Positions 1 through 7,711 of a stretch of DNA of 19,803 nucleotides are shown here, one piece after another. Source of the stretch: Microcystis sp. T1-4. Its GTDB lineage: Bacteria > Cyanobacteriota > Cyanobacteriia > Cyanobacteriales > Microcystaceae. The stretch's first letter is position 1, and every line of letters starts with the position of its first letter. The translations under genes were made by a program, and so were the position numbers. Under the pieces are notes generated by a model, which worked only from the letters and a program-made list of their open reading frames with translations, did not search any database and was not told where the DNA came from. Location: positions 1-19,803 of the forward strand of contig NZ_CAIP01000096.1 in the NCBI RefSeq assembly GCF_000297435.1, written 5' to 3'.

Positions 1-137
1 CTGAATACTGATAACTGATAACTGATAACTGATAACTGATAACTGATAACTGATAACTGATAACTGATAACTGATAACTGATAACTGATAACTGATAACT
101 GATAACTGATAACTGATAACTGATAACTGATAACTGA
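1..137. repeat. Heptamer tandem array (unit ACTGATA)
   Basis: About eighteen near-perfect copies of a 7-bp unit run from the left window edge to two bases before the stop codon of the next gene, so the true length is unknown. On the plus strand every frame hits TAA or TGA. On the minus strand the unit (TTATCAG) is open in all three frames. A degenerate stretch of the same sequence (CAGTTATTGGTTATCAG) lies at about 1656-1672, on the other side of the neighbouring gene. The array is probably a simple-sequence, variable-number repeat. Confidence 0.95.
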
Positions 138-138
138 T

Positions 139-1647
139 TTAATCTTTATCTTGAAAAAATTGTTGATCGAGATAATTAACTTTAGCATAGGGTTCTAAAG
201 CAGAGAGAATTTGTCGGCCATAACTGCGGGCATTGACACGATTATCGAGGACAGCCACACAACCTTGACACTCCCGGAGAGACTGAACAGATTGCTGAAT
301 TTCCCTTACTGCTGTGGGTAAAAGATAGGCACGAAACCAGTCGAGATGTTGTCGTTTATAGTAAGCAATTTTGCCAGCAACAAGAGGATTTTCGGGGGAG
401 GGTAAGGGTAAAGTAGCGATAATTAATAAACTGGGAGTCGGAAATTTTTCTTGATGGGTTTGCCAGAATTGCCAACCACACACCAGAATAGTATTACTAT
501 TAATCCCAGTTTTTTCCACTTGCACTCGCGAACCGTAATCGGCTGCGATTTGGGTGGCAATTTGTGCCTTGAGGGGAACATCTTCAATCAGGATTACTAT
601 CGGTTGTTCACTGGTATGATTAGCACTAACTAATTCCCGCACTTGCTTTAATAACATCGGTTGAAATTCGGGCGTATTGGGGGCGCTGATGCGATCGGGT
701 AGATATAAATGAATATATTCACTTTCGCGATCGGCTGCAAACTTTAAAGTTAAAATTTCTCCGATACCCTGATTTTGACGGTATAAATTAGCGGATTTTT
801 CGCTATCTAAAAAACTGCCGATTAAAACAAAGGGTTGCTGCTGCCAAATCGGTTTGAAAAAACTAGCCACCTCCAAAGGACTGATTTTTAGGGTAAATTC
901 TTCTCGATCTCGATCTACTGATGTCCAGAGGAGATAATTATGCTCGGGGATTTTGGCCGCTAAAAGTTGCCAAACAGAATCAGTGGTTAAGTCTTGATCC
1001 AAGCGTTGCAGGAGAGCAATTATATATTCTTTTTCTTTGGCATCAATAAGATAGCAATTATAGGGATTTATTGGATGACCAAGAATACTTTGGCTAAGTT
1101 GTGCTTTAATTAAGTCTATAAACTCTCTATGCTGGGGATATGCTGACCCTAAAGCGAACCATTGTTCGGGAGTAATGGTGACGGTGAGATAATCTACTAG
1201 ACAAGTTTCTAAATCTTCGGCTCGATCGATTATCGTGGGGATATTCTGGGGAAAATGACCGAGATTGCCCAATTTATCCTCTAACCATTGTTGGGGTGTG
1301 GTGAGGAGTAAACCGGTAAAATTAGCGGGAAAGCGATCGCTTTTGAGGATATCTCGTTGAGTTTGTAACCATGCTTGCAGATGGGGGATTTCCACTTCTA
1401 AAAGTAGGTTTACTTCCGACTCTGGAGCAACAATCAGAACAGGTGTATTACCTAAAAGAGCCGGGGTGAGATAACTGAGACAATAACGGGACAGAGTCGT
1501 TCCAGTTTGCATGAGAGAGGAACGTTTTAAGCGTAAAGCTCTAGCCACCAGTCGCCCCATAGTGAGATGATGAGACCAGTAAAAGCGCCCTTGTTCCCGT
1601 AAAAAAGCGCGTAGGGAAGAATGAACCGCCGCTTCTAATAAAACCAT
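139..1647 (-). CDS. DinG/Rad3-like helicase homologue with degenerate ATPase motifs
   Basis: This 502-residue protein resembles cyanobacterial DinG/Rad3-family helicases in order and spacing. It has an N-terminal block followed by hydrophobic 'PVLIVAPE' (residues 69-76) and 'GLLLTTPQQWLED' (112-124). Its C-terminal segment 'VAVLDNRVNARSYGRQIL' matches the end of DinG proteins. The catalytic motifs are not intact. The Walker A position reads 'TGTTLSR' (about 48-54) instead of GxGKT. The DEAH position reads 'DRAE' (141-144). Motif VI reads 'QQSVQSLRE' (451-459), without the GR pair. No four-cysteine Fe-S signature is visible. I infer a non-hydrolysing paralogue that may bind nucleic acid or act as a scaffold. 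The ATG start at 1647 gives the family-like beginning. The heptamer array lies right after the stop. Family assignment is moderately sure; loss of ATPase activity is inferred from the motifs. Confidence 0.7.
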   Translation of the reverse strand: MVLLEAAVHSSLRAFLREQGRFYWSHHLTMGRLVARALRLKRSSLMQTGTTLSRYCLSYLTPALLGNTPVLIVAPESEVNLLLEVEIPHLQAWLQTQRDILKSDRFPANFTGLLLTTPQQWLEDKLGNLGHFPQNIPTIIDRAEDLETCLVDYLTVTITPEQWFALGSAYPQHREFIDLIKAQLSQSILGHPINPYNCYLIDAKEKEYIIALLQRLDQDLTTDSVWQLLAAKIPEHNYLLWTSVDRDREEFTLKISPLEVASFFKPIWQQQPFVLIGSFLDSEKSANLYRQNQGIGEILTLKFAADRESEYIHLYLPDRISAPNTPEFQPMLLKQVRELVSANHTSEQPIVILIEDVPLKAQIATQIAADYGSRVQVEKTGINSNTILVCGWQFWQTHQEKFPTPSLLIIATLPLPSPENPLVAGKIAYYKRQHLDWFRAYLLPTAVREIQQSVQSLRECQGCVAVLDNRVNARSYGRQILSALEPYAKVNYLDQQFFQDKD

Positions 1648-1735
1648 CTCATCTCAGTTATTGGTTATCAGTGATCGATCATAGCCTTGATTTTGCCACT
1701 GATTGCACTGGGATAGTCCTGAAGGGGTGATTGAG

Positions 1736-1774
1736 ACCATTTTTCAAGAGTAATGGCAGAGATGGTTAATTGCC
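1736..1774. repeat. Solo left end of MITE-like family A
   Basis: The stretch ACCATTTTTCAAGAGTAATG and the following GCAGAGATGGTTAATTGCCC match the left ends found at 3001 and 4307. No matching right end follows before the next gene at 1841, so this looks like a decayed or truncated copy. The rest of the 1648-1840 spacer shows only a CCCCAGGGG-type short palindrome and no gene. Confidence 0.7.
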
Positions 1775-1840
1775 CTCATCCCCAGGGGTGAGGGTGCAAG
1801 AGTGCCTCATCTCCACAAACAATTTAAATTCGCGGGCAGC

Positions 1841-2860
1841 TTAGGATTTTTTACCAAGGAGAGATAGTAAAATACCGATGGCACCGATACCGAAAATACC
1901 CAGTTTCATCGATGGTTCGGGGATGGGAGTGGTAGTGATCTTAAATCCACTGGTGATAAACATTCCGAAAACGTTATCATCATCACTGGGATTCCGTGTT
2001 GCTAAACTGAGGAAAGTATCTCCTGGCAAGATGAAAGGAGTAGTATTGGCACTGTTACCAAGAGCAAGGTTATAGTATTCGTCGTCTGGATTAGTGCCAC
2101 TAGGTCGAGCGGTTGGATCTACGTTAGCAGGATTATCACCTATCCCCCCAACAGTGATCAAGTTTCCATTGTCTGAGTTTTCCCCGCTCGTGCGGTCATC
2201 TGCCCCCCCTGCGCTCCTAGTTAAACGTCGATTATTAGTTGAATTAGTAGTTACGTCAACCACAGTGACTTGATGCTGACCCATGACTGGCTGTTTGCTA
2301 AAACTAGAAGCGAGTGAAACCAGAAAAACTCCTCCAATGTAAGGATTAGCAAAATTAAACCGAATTGTATCTCCCCCGGTGGAAAGTTCTCCGTCTAGGA
2401 TAACCGAGGTAAAGCCTTGGGTAGAAGAATTGCTATAGGCAACGACAAGAGCTGCACCATCGTTTTGTCCATTCTCAGTGATACTAAAGTCTTGTAATCC
2501 TTCCTTAAAAGAAGAAGCGATGATACTGGTGACATCCCAACGGGCGGTGGTGGCTGGGTTGCTATTCGGACCAAGAATAGTTGCTGAACTCAAGGGAAGT
2601 GTATTCCCATTAAAAGTTACTCCGTAAACTGGGTTATCCCAGACGGAGGCGGCATAAAGATAAGCTTTCTGAATTGTAGAATTTGCTGGTATATCGGCTT
2701 GGATAATTCCAGTATTAGTTGTACTGCCAAAACCGTCAATAGAAAGGGCAGCGTTGGAAATGACTTCTCGTACCAGCAAACTAGCGGAAGCGGGGGCAAT
2801 GTTTAGGCAAAGTCCAACAGTAATCCCCAGGGGTAGCAATGAATAAGCAAGTTTTTTCAT
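1841..2860 (-). CDS. Secreted PEP-CTERM domain protein
   Basis: The protein has 339 residues. It begins with a signal peptide (MKK, hydrophobic core, and a likely cut after 'ASA' at about residue 26). It ends with a PEP-CTERM sorting signal: 'PEPS' at 314-317, a Gly/Ile-rich membrane helix, and a short basic tail GKKS. PEP-CTERM proteins are exported, anchored through this tail and processed by an exosortase, often in connection with exopolysaccharide. The body (about 30-300) is rich in Asn, Thr, Ser and Gly and looks like all-beta secreted protein. A stretch with 'YLYAASVWDN', 'VTFNG' and 'NDGAALVVAY' faintly resembles DUF3344-type domains, but I cannot confirm this. No strong Shine-Dalgarno precedes the ATG at 2860. 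The gene stands alone, flanked by repeat-bearing spacers. The function of the ectodomain is unknown. Confidence 0.8.
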   Translation of the reverse strand: MKKLAYSLLPLGITVGLCLNIAPASASLLVREVISNAALSIDGFGSTTNTGIIQADIPANSTIQKAYLYAASVWDNPVYGVTFNGNTLPLSSATILGPNSNPATTARWDVTSIIASSFKEGLQDFSITENGQNDGAALVVAYSNSSTQGFTSVILDGELSTGGDTIRFNFANPYIGGVFLVSLASSFSKQPVMGQHQVTVVDVTTNSTNNRRLTRSAGGADDRTSGENSDNGNLITVGGIGDNPANVDPTARPSGTNPDDEYYNLALGNSANTTPFILPGDTFLSLATRNPSDDDNVFGMFITSGFKITTTPIPEPSMKLGIFGIGAIGILLSLLGKKS

Positions 2861-2999
2861 GATAGGCAGTTGGCAATTTTTTTCAAGTTATAGTTGGTAT
2901 GTCCATTAATAGTCTGTTTAAGTCACAGTGCTTTATTACAGCCGAAATACCTAATTAAATAGCAAGGATCAGAAGGCCGTAAATTGCATTTCCTACTAA

Positions 3000-3862
3000 T
3001 ACTATTTTTCAAAAGTAATGGCAGAGATGGTTGGTTATACTCACCCCAAAAATTTCGCCCAGAACTTGGTTTTTGGCGGTTTTTGAAACAGAATGAGAGT
3101 TTCTAGCTTAAGATTTTGTTCACTTAGGATAGACATAGCGTGCTAACACATCTTAAAAAAATTGGACATAAAAGATCACCTTTGCCATTAGCTTCGACAA
3201 ATCTCAACACAGTCTCGATGAGAGGCGGTAAGCAATGGCAACAATGTAATTTACTTCGATTATGATGGTATAGCCTTTATATAAATATTTGTGTGATTTC
3301 AAGCAGTCAAGGAAGTATTTAAAGACACAAGTAAGCTAAGGCACAGGTAAGTAGTCGTGCAAAATTAATTTCTTAGTCGAGATAGGAGACAGGAGACAGG
3401 AGATGGGAGACAGCCATCAGGGATCAGATTTGAGTTTTCAGTTCATTGTTTACTGGTCACTGAAAAAGCGTTCGGCTGACGGCTTAGATGTGTAATTAAT
3501 TTTGCTTAGGTACTTAACACCAAATCTGTTTTTAATAATATGATTAACTCCCAATCGAACTTTAAAAACCCGCTCCCTGCTCCGGCGCTCCCCACTCTCC
3601 TATACCTTTTCCACAGGATTTAGTATCATTAGTCAGCGCAACCAAAAGTTTTAATTGCGAAGGGACAGAACCCTGACAGGGGCTGTATTATAGAGGGCAT
3701 GGAAATTAACGACCCACTAGAACGCCAGAACTATTCGCTCAAATTAGTTCTCCCAGAGAACCAACTTGAGCCACATTGCACACTTTTGTCTTTTTGTCAA
3801 ATTTTATGTTAAGAAAGATGTCACCAATGGATAGGCCTGCCACGAATAGGGCTAAATGGTAT
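3000..3862. mobile_element. Possible longer family A element (IS630-like remnant)
   Basis: The left end ACTATTTTTCAAAAGTAATG plus GCAGAGATGG matches the left end of the compact copy at 4307. The right end, CTGCCACGAATAGGG followed by CTAAATGGTAT (3837-3862), matches the right end of that copy in about 22 of 26 positions. If the two ends belong together, the element is about 860 bp, or about 690 bp without the nested family B insertion. No transposase frame survives between them. They may instead be two independent solo ends. Confidence 0.45.
3348..3516. mobile_element. MITE-like family B, copy 1
   Basis: The left terminus reads TAAGTAGTCGTGCAAAATTA. The right terminus, read on the opposite strand, is TAAGTACCTAAGCAAAATTA. 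These form imperfect terminal inverted repeats of about 23 bp. The interior begins with GAGACAGGA-type short repeats (about 3384-3412). There is no coding potential. A second copy with the same ends but a different interior lies at 19669-19773. Confidence 0.8.
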
Positions 3863-3906
3863 TGGTATTGATATTTTGAGCTTATGCTGTCCCATCTGCT
3901 TTTTAC

Positions 3907-3935
3907 TTGCGACTTGGTGTGAGATGATCTAGAAA
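3907..3935 (+). promoter_or_regulatory. Candidate psb28 promoter
   Basis: TTGCGA (3907-3912) and TAGAAA (3930-3935) are separated by 17 bp and lie 33 bp before the psb28 start. The -10 box is a poor match, so this is a weak call. Confidence 0.35.
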
Positions 3936-3967
3936 TGTCTATTTTATGAGAAGGATAAAGAAAAGTA

Positions 3968-4306
3968 ATGGCAGAAATTCAGTTTTCCAGGGGACTAAAA
4001 GAACCGGTTGTTCCCAATATCCGCTTAAGTCGCACTAAAACGGGAGAGAAGGGATCGGCAGAATTTTATTTTGAGCAACCGACTATCCTGGGAGATCAAC
4101 AAACCGAGGAAATAACGGGGATGTATCTTATCGATGAGGAAGGAGAAATCGTCACCACGAAAGTAGAAGGCAAATTCATCAACGGTAAACCCATGGCGAT
4201 CAAAGCTACGGTTATTTTTAATTCTCCCGCAGAGTGGGATCGTTTTATGCGTTTCATGGAACGTTACGGTAGCGAAAACGGTCTCGAATTTACTAAATCT
4301 TCCTGA
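3968..4306 (+). CDS. psb28: Photosystem II assembly protein Psb28
   Basis: The 112-residue protein matches Psb28 in length and over its whole sequence. It starts with 'MAEIQFSRGL', contains 'EITGMYLIDEEGEI' in the middle, and ends with the conserved 'PAEWDRFMRFMERY' region near the C terminus. Psb28 is a small thylakoid-associated protein that binds photosystem II assembly intermediates (the CP47 side, RC47 complex) and is not part of the mature complex. It has no transmembrane helix, as expected. The ATG at 3968 gives the canonical N terminus. A GAGAAGGA Shine-Dalgarno-like sequence (3948-3955) sits rather far upstream (12 bp). The gene is alone on the plus strand, convergent with the FKBP gene. 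A MITE-like element starts at its stop codon and supplies the 3' untranslated region. Confidence 0.96.
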   Translation: MAEIQFSRGLKEPVVPNIRLSRTKTGEKGSAEFYFEQPTILGDQQTEEITGMYLIDEEGEIVTTKVEGKFINGKPMAIKATVIFNSPAEWDRFMRFMERYGSENGLEFTKSS

Positions 4307-4428
4307 TACCATTTTTCTAAAGTAATGGCAGAGATGGTTAATTTCCCTCAACCCTTGCCCCCCACCCCCCCGACATCGGGGGGCAAGAAAGGAGTAGAAT
4401 GTCTGCCACGAATAAAGAAAAATGGTAT
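4306..4428. mobile_element. MITE-like family A, complete copy abutting psb28
   Basis: The left end (ATACCATTTTTCT...TGGCAGA) and the right end read on the other strand (ATACCATTTTTCT...TGGCAGA) form terminal inverted repeats of about 26-30 bp, the outer 13 identical. TA dinucleotides at both edges (4307-4308, 4426-4427) would fit an IS630/Tc1-type TA target duplication. A TGA also occurs on both flanks (4304-4306 and 4428-4430). The element is about 121 bp long and has no ORF. Its centre forms a strong hairpin. Confidence 0.8.
4354..4387 (+). terminator. G/C hairpin inside the MITE, possible psb28 terminator
   Basis: CTTGCCCCCC (4354-4363) pairs perfectly with GGGGGGCAAG (4378-4387). No T-tract follows (AAAGG), so it is not a classical intrinsic terminator. 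It would still form a stable structure 48 bp after the psb28 stop and may define the 3' end. Confidence 0.4.
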
Positions 4429-4458
4429 GATTTGGCCTTTATCTTCCAGCAATACGTC

Positions 4459-4488
4459 AAAAAACCCGCATTCAGAAGAGATGCGGGT
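4459..4488 (-). terminator. Intrinsic terminator of the FKBP operon
   Basis: Read on the minus strand, ACCCGCAT and ATGCGGGT form an 8-bp perfect stem with a 9-nt loop, followed directly by six T residues. It lies 25 bp beyond the stop of the FKBP gene. Confidence 0.9.
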
Positions 4489-4513
4489 AGAGGTGAAAAA
4501 TCAGAGGAAAAAC

Positions 4514-5032
4514 CTATTTAACTCCCAACAGTTCCACATCGAAAAGTAAAGTCGCGTTGGGAGGAATTACCCCACCGGCACCCCGCGCACCATAACCCAA
4601 TTCTGGGGGGATAATTAAGGTACGCTGCCCACCGACTTTCATCGATGCGACTCCCTCATCCCATCCTTTGATCACTTGACCCACTCCAATGGTAAAGGTA
4701 AAAGGTTGATTGCGATCCTTGGAACTATCGAATTTTTTGCCGTCTGTCAGGGTTCCCGTGTAGTGAACAGTCACTTTTTGACCTTTTTGGGGACTTTCTC
4801 CAGTTCCTTCCACGATATCGATGTATTTTAGTCCCGAATCGGTGGTAACTGCTTGATCTAAATCCATGGAGATGATTTCCTTATTAATAGTTTGAGTGAT
4901 AGCGGGTGGATCGATTTCTGCGGCGATCGCATTGGCTTTTTCCCCTCCACCAAAGAGTGAAGCAACGATTAAAAATAAGCCACAAACCGCAATGATAGCA
5001 AAACTGAGCAAGATTTCGCGCATTGATTTCAT
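4514..5032 (-). CDS. FKBP-type peptidyl-prolyl cis-trans isomerase, exported
   Basis: The protein has 172 residues. An N-terminal hydrophobic segment (residues 8-27) acts as a signal peptide or anchor, and a short linker leads to a single FKBP domain (about 66-172). Residues lining the FKBP active site are visible: Tyr91, Phe101, Asp102 in 'KKFDSS', Val120-Ile121, Trp124, Tyr147 in 'LGYGAR', and Phe164. The domain should catalyse cis-trans isomerisation of prolyl bonds in the periplasm or thylakoid lumen and so assist protein folding. An AGGGA ribosome site lies 5 nt before the ATG at 5032; the alternative Met4 has none. Six base pairs separate it from the phasin-like gene, so it is the last gene of this minus-strand operon and is followed by a clear terminator. 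Confidence 0.93.
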   Translation of the reverse strand: MKSMREILLSFAIIAVCGLFLIVASLFGGGEKANAIAAEIDPPAITQTINKEIISMDLDQAVTTDSGLKYIDIVEGTGESPQKGQKVTVHYTGTLTDGKKFDSSKDRNQPFTFTIGVGQVIKGWDEGVASMKVGGQRTLIIPPELGYGARGAGGVIPPNATLLFDVELLGVK

Positions 5033-5038
5033 AGTTCC

Positions 5039-5362
5039 CTAACGCCAGAGTTTATTCTCTAAGTCTCTCACCTGCCGTTCTAATCTATCAATCCTTCCCC
5101 GCAGTTCGTCCATTTCCGATTGTCGGGGAACCCCTAAATCCTGCAAGATATTGCGGATATAGCGTTCTAAGTTATTCTCGAAGCTCCCTTGTTCAGACTT
5201 CATCTGTGTCATCAGATCATCGACAAAGTTTTTAGCCTGATCGGAATTGATTTTACCGTCTTTTACTAATTCATCGCTCACTTCTTTGATCTTTTCTGCC
5301 ACCATGGAAGTAGTACCAATACCCATCAGCAGCAGTTGTTTAATCCAGTCGCTATTATCCAT
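5039..5362 (-). CDS. Phasin-like coiled-coil protein
   Basis: From the ATG at 5362 the protein has 107 residues. A TTG at 5380 would add six residues and overlap the upstream stop, but it has no ribosome site. The sequence is hydrophilic and helical: 'IKQLLLMGIGTTSMVAEKIKEVSDELVKDGKI', then 'FVDDLMTQM', then a C-terminal heptad-rich coiled coil from about residue 75 ('EMDELRGRIDRLERQVRDLE') ending LENKLWR. This pattern matches phasin-family or polyhydroxyalkanoate granule-associated-type proteins that are common in cyanobacteria. These bind granule surfaces in polymer-making species, but many cyanobacterial homologues occur without PHA synthesis and their role is unclear. The gene lies between the glycosidase (14 bp upstream) and FKBP (6 bp downstream), so co-transcription is likely. 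Family assignment rests on pattern recognition. Confidence 0.75.
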   Translation of the reverse strand: MDNSDWIKQLLLMGIGTTSMVAEKIKEVSDELVKDGKINSDQAKNFVDDLMTQMKSEQGSFENNLERYIRNILQDLGVPRQSEMDELRGRIDRLERQVRDLENKLWR

Positions 5363-5376
5363 TGTTTTCACACTTT

Positions 5377-7200
5377 TCAAGGAGACGGGGATAAAAATAT
5401 CCCTATTCCATTATGGACTTTTGCGGCGGTAACGGCAGAGCGATCGAGCAGATAACCCGCCAAGGCTATCCCAGTCGAACTACCCCCATCTAGGTTTAAA
5501 CCGTCCTTTGCCGCCATTAACAGCAAAATTCGGGCTAATTCGCCTAAAGTTGCCCCCCTTCCCCCGACACGATTATGGATAGCAACTAGCAAAATTTTTC
5601 CTTCTCGGCTAACTGCGATCGCACTGCGGGAAGCTTGTTGATTTTGGAATGCCGGACTAAATTTTTCGGCATTTCCATCTAAAACTATGCGTCCATTCTG
5701 CAATAATAGGGGGCCAGCACCTAAAATCTGGGGATAATCAGCAAAATCTCTCGGTAGGGTGACGCTATCGAGGTTGACTGTCTCACCAATCTTTAAATTA
5801 ATATCTGTCTTTCGGCAGATGACTAAATAGCCATTTTCCGGTATGTCTATACTATCCTGTGGCAAAAGATTATTTAATTTCTCCGTTATGCGATCGCCTT
5901 GCACGACTAACCCGGTTTCCCGCTCGGTGAGGGGATGATAATTACTTCCCCAATCGCGAGTATAACGACTGCAGCCGGCTGCTACAAAGGCACTATTTAA
6001 ATGGGTTAGGGGAAAACGTTGTCCGGTGGCAGTAATGAGAGTTTCCTCTAAACTAAGGCGATCGATCCTGATTTTACCACGATTATCCCATGCGATCGCT
6101 CCTCGGTTTAAAATTGGTCCAGATAACCATTTGCCATCCACACGAATTGCTCCCAAAGGTAACTGATTATTACGATTAAAAAAGCCGCCATTAATCATCG
6201 CTACCGCATTACTTTCGCTATTAATCGTGATCAGGGGATTAGTGCCGCGCATTGAGGTGGAATTAGCGGTAATTGGTTTAATAGTTATCTGAGGATTTCT
6301 AGGATCGATTTCTAACCAAGTCACGGGAAACCAATCTTTGTCTAACTGGATATATTTTTGATTCCAGATTAACCCTGGTTGCCAAACAATGCGCTTTTCA
6401 TCCATAGCATCGGGACGAGAATCAATGATAATTCGGGGAGGATTATCCACACTGCTGATCTGTAATCCGTAGGCAGTGGGAAGGTTAATTTTTAAACGAC
6501 TGATCACCCCATTATTTTCTAAGGAAGTGATCTGAGTGGGTAAGTTATTATTGGAGTTGCCTAGATCATCTTCATCGTTATTTTGATTACTGTTGCTGAT
6601 AGTTTGGGGTTGAAACTTAGAGATAAGCGATTGCTGGGCATTTCCTTCTAGGGTAATCACTGCTTGATTTTTTGCCTGACTAACTTGCCAAAAGGTCGGG
6701 CGATCAAGTTGAATAATAATCCGTTGTACTGCTCCATAATTTTCTAGCTGAATATCTTGCATCTGGGCAGCAGGAAAGTTAATAGTTAAACTATCGCCAT
6801 TAATTGTGGTTGTTGCCCCCATTGTTAGTAAAATATCCGTAACATCCAGCCAGCGATCAGAGTCGATTAAATTAGCCGATAAAGTTTGTAAATTAAACCA
6901 GCTTATCGGTTGCTTTTTTGGATCATTTGTGCTAAGAAAATCCATGCCAAATAATTGTCTTGCTCCCGTGTCACCCATGGCGATTCTGGTACTATTTGCT
7001 GCTGTCCACTGTCGCCAAGAAACGGGCAAAGAACGACCATTAAGAATAATTTTTTTTCCCTGTTGCTGGGTTGATAAATCCCTAGCAGCTAAAGTTATTG
7101 GTGATCTGTGATCGGCTAAAGATATAGCTGGACTGCCAAGAATTATCAAGGAAGTTACCGTTAAACAGATAGATGATAAATTCAGATAATTTAACTTCAT
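5377..7200 (-). CDS. Secreted phosphodiester glycosidase family protein
   Basis: The protein has 607 residues. An N-terminal signal peptide (hydrophobic 10-28) precedes an AMIN-like beta-rich region (about 50-260), which may bind cell wall. An Asn/Asp-rich linker (203-220) lies inside this region. The C-terminal half (about 290-605) is a phosphodiester glycosidase domain (the NAGPA / DUF2233 family). The diagnostic motifs are 'MINGGFFN' (335-342), 'ILGAGPLLLQNGRIV', 'SRSAIAV' and 'LNLDGGSST' (568-576). Family members cleave sugar-phosphodiester bonds, for example uncovering mannose-6-phosphate in animals. In bacteria they are thought to act on wall or exopolymer phosphodiesters, and the substrate here is unknown. 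AGGGAG sits about 7 nt before the ATG at 7200. The gene follows the PIN gene by 10 bp and precedes the phasin-like gene. Confidence 0.88.
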   Translation of the reverse strand: MKLNYLNLSSICLTVTSLIILGSPAISLADHRSPITLAARDLSTQQQGKKIILNGRSLPVSWRQWTAANSTRIAMGDTGARQLFGMDFLSTNDPKKQPISWFNLQTLSANLIDSDRWLDVTDILLTMGATTTINGDSLTINFPAAQMQDIQLENYGAVQRIIIQLDRPTFWQVSQAKNQAVITLEGNAQQSLISKFQPQTISNSNQNNDEDDLGNSNNNLPTQITSLENNGVISRLKINLPTAYGLQISSVDNPPRIIIDSRPDAMDEKRIVWQPGLIWNQKYIQLDKDWFPVTWLEIDPRNPQITIKPITANSTSMRGTNPLITINSESNAVAMINGGFFNRNNQLPLGAIRVDGKWLSGPILNRGAIAWDNRGKIRIDRLSLEETLITATGQRFPLTHLNSAFVAAGCSRYTRDWGSNYHPLTERETGLVVQGDRITEKLNNLLPQDSIDIPENGYLVICRKTDINLKIGETVNLDSVTLPRDFADYPQILGAGPLLLQNGRIVLDGNAEKFSPAFQNQQASRSAIAVSREGKILLVAIHNRVGGRGATLGELARILLLMAAKDGLNLDGGSSTGIALAGYLLDRSAVTAAKVHNGIGIFLSPSP

Positions 7201-7210
7201 AAATATCTCC

Positions 7211-7711
7211 CTAAATCACCTTGTTTAAGGGGAAATTTGAGGATTTATATCCTTGGCAAGAGAGGCTAGAAGGGACTATATTTTTTTGATCGATAACCTC
7301 TAATAATTCTTCAGGTGTTACTACCATCGGTTTAGAGTTATATAGATAACTAGAGGCTTTTTTAAGTTTTTGATCATAGGTAACTAAATAATCACAATTA
7401 GCGGCACTACTTAAAATTAAAACATCATTCGAGTGTACCAAAATATTGCGAATATCTCTAGCATTTTGCCAATATTGATCAAGTTTTACTAAATCAAAAT
7501 CCAAGATAGTCACCTTTTCTTGAATCCGATCGACTATTTCAGGATGATTACGAACTTCTGCCAAAAATAATAACTCTTGTAAAACGATCGCATTAATAGC
7601 AAGACAAACGCGATCGAGTATTTCTCGATCAAATAAATGCACACTGGCAAGATCTCCTCGTAGATAAGAAATCAAAACATCAGTATCTAAAAAAACTAGA
7701 GGCTTCTCCAT
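7211..7711 (-). CDS. PIN-domain protein (VapC-like), no visible antitoxin
   Basis: The protein has 166 residues with a PIN nuclease fold. All four acidic metal-binding positions can be placed: Asp9 ('FLDTDV'), Glu46 ('LQELLF'), Asp96 ('HSNDVLIL') and Asp113 ('VTYDQKL'). PIN proteins are Mg-dependent ribonucleases, commonly VapC toxins. Here the gene starts 16 bp inside the end of panC-cmk. Its ribosome site AAGGAG (about 10 nt before ATG 7711) lies within that gene. No small antitoxin gene is next to it, so it may be an orphan toxin, be paired with an antitoxin elsewhere, or be a housekeeping RNase. Position within a metabolic operon argues for translational coupling with panC-cmk. The tail after about residue 140 is less conserved. 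Confidence 0.85.
   Translation of the reverse strand: MEKPLVFLDTDVLISYLRGDLASVHLFDREILDRVCLAINAIVLQELLFLAEVRNHPEIVDRIQEKVTILDFDLVKLDQYWQNARDIRNILVHSNDVLILSSAANCDYLVTYDQKLKKASSYLYNSKPMVVTPEELLEVIDQKNIVPSSLSCQGYKSSNFPLNKVI

Larger units (their letters stand above)
2861..3967. other. 1.1-kb gene-free spacer with nested repeats
   Basis: No convincing full gene is present. The spacer holds the left end (about 3001) and right end (about 3862) of a family A element, a complete family B element (3348-3516) nested between them, and a weak open stretch at 3699-3812. Just upstream of psb28 there is a possible sigma-70 promoter. The remainder (2861-3000, 3040-3340, 3520-3690) shows nothing I can name. 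Confidence 0.75.

Noticed and set aside
4025..4351. Minus-strand open frame over psb28
   Set aside because: It is fully antisense to psb28, a firmly identified gene, and its product matches no family.
7211..7711. Complete VapBC toxin-antitoxin pair
   Set aside because: Only the PIN protein is seen; the gene immediately upstream is panC-cmk and no small antitoxin frame precedes or follows it.
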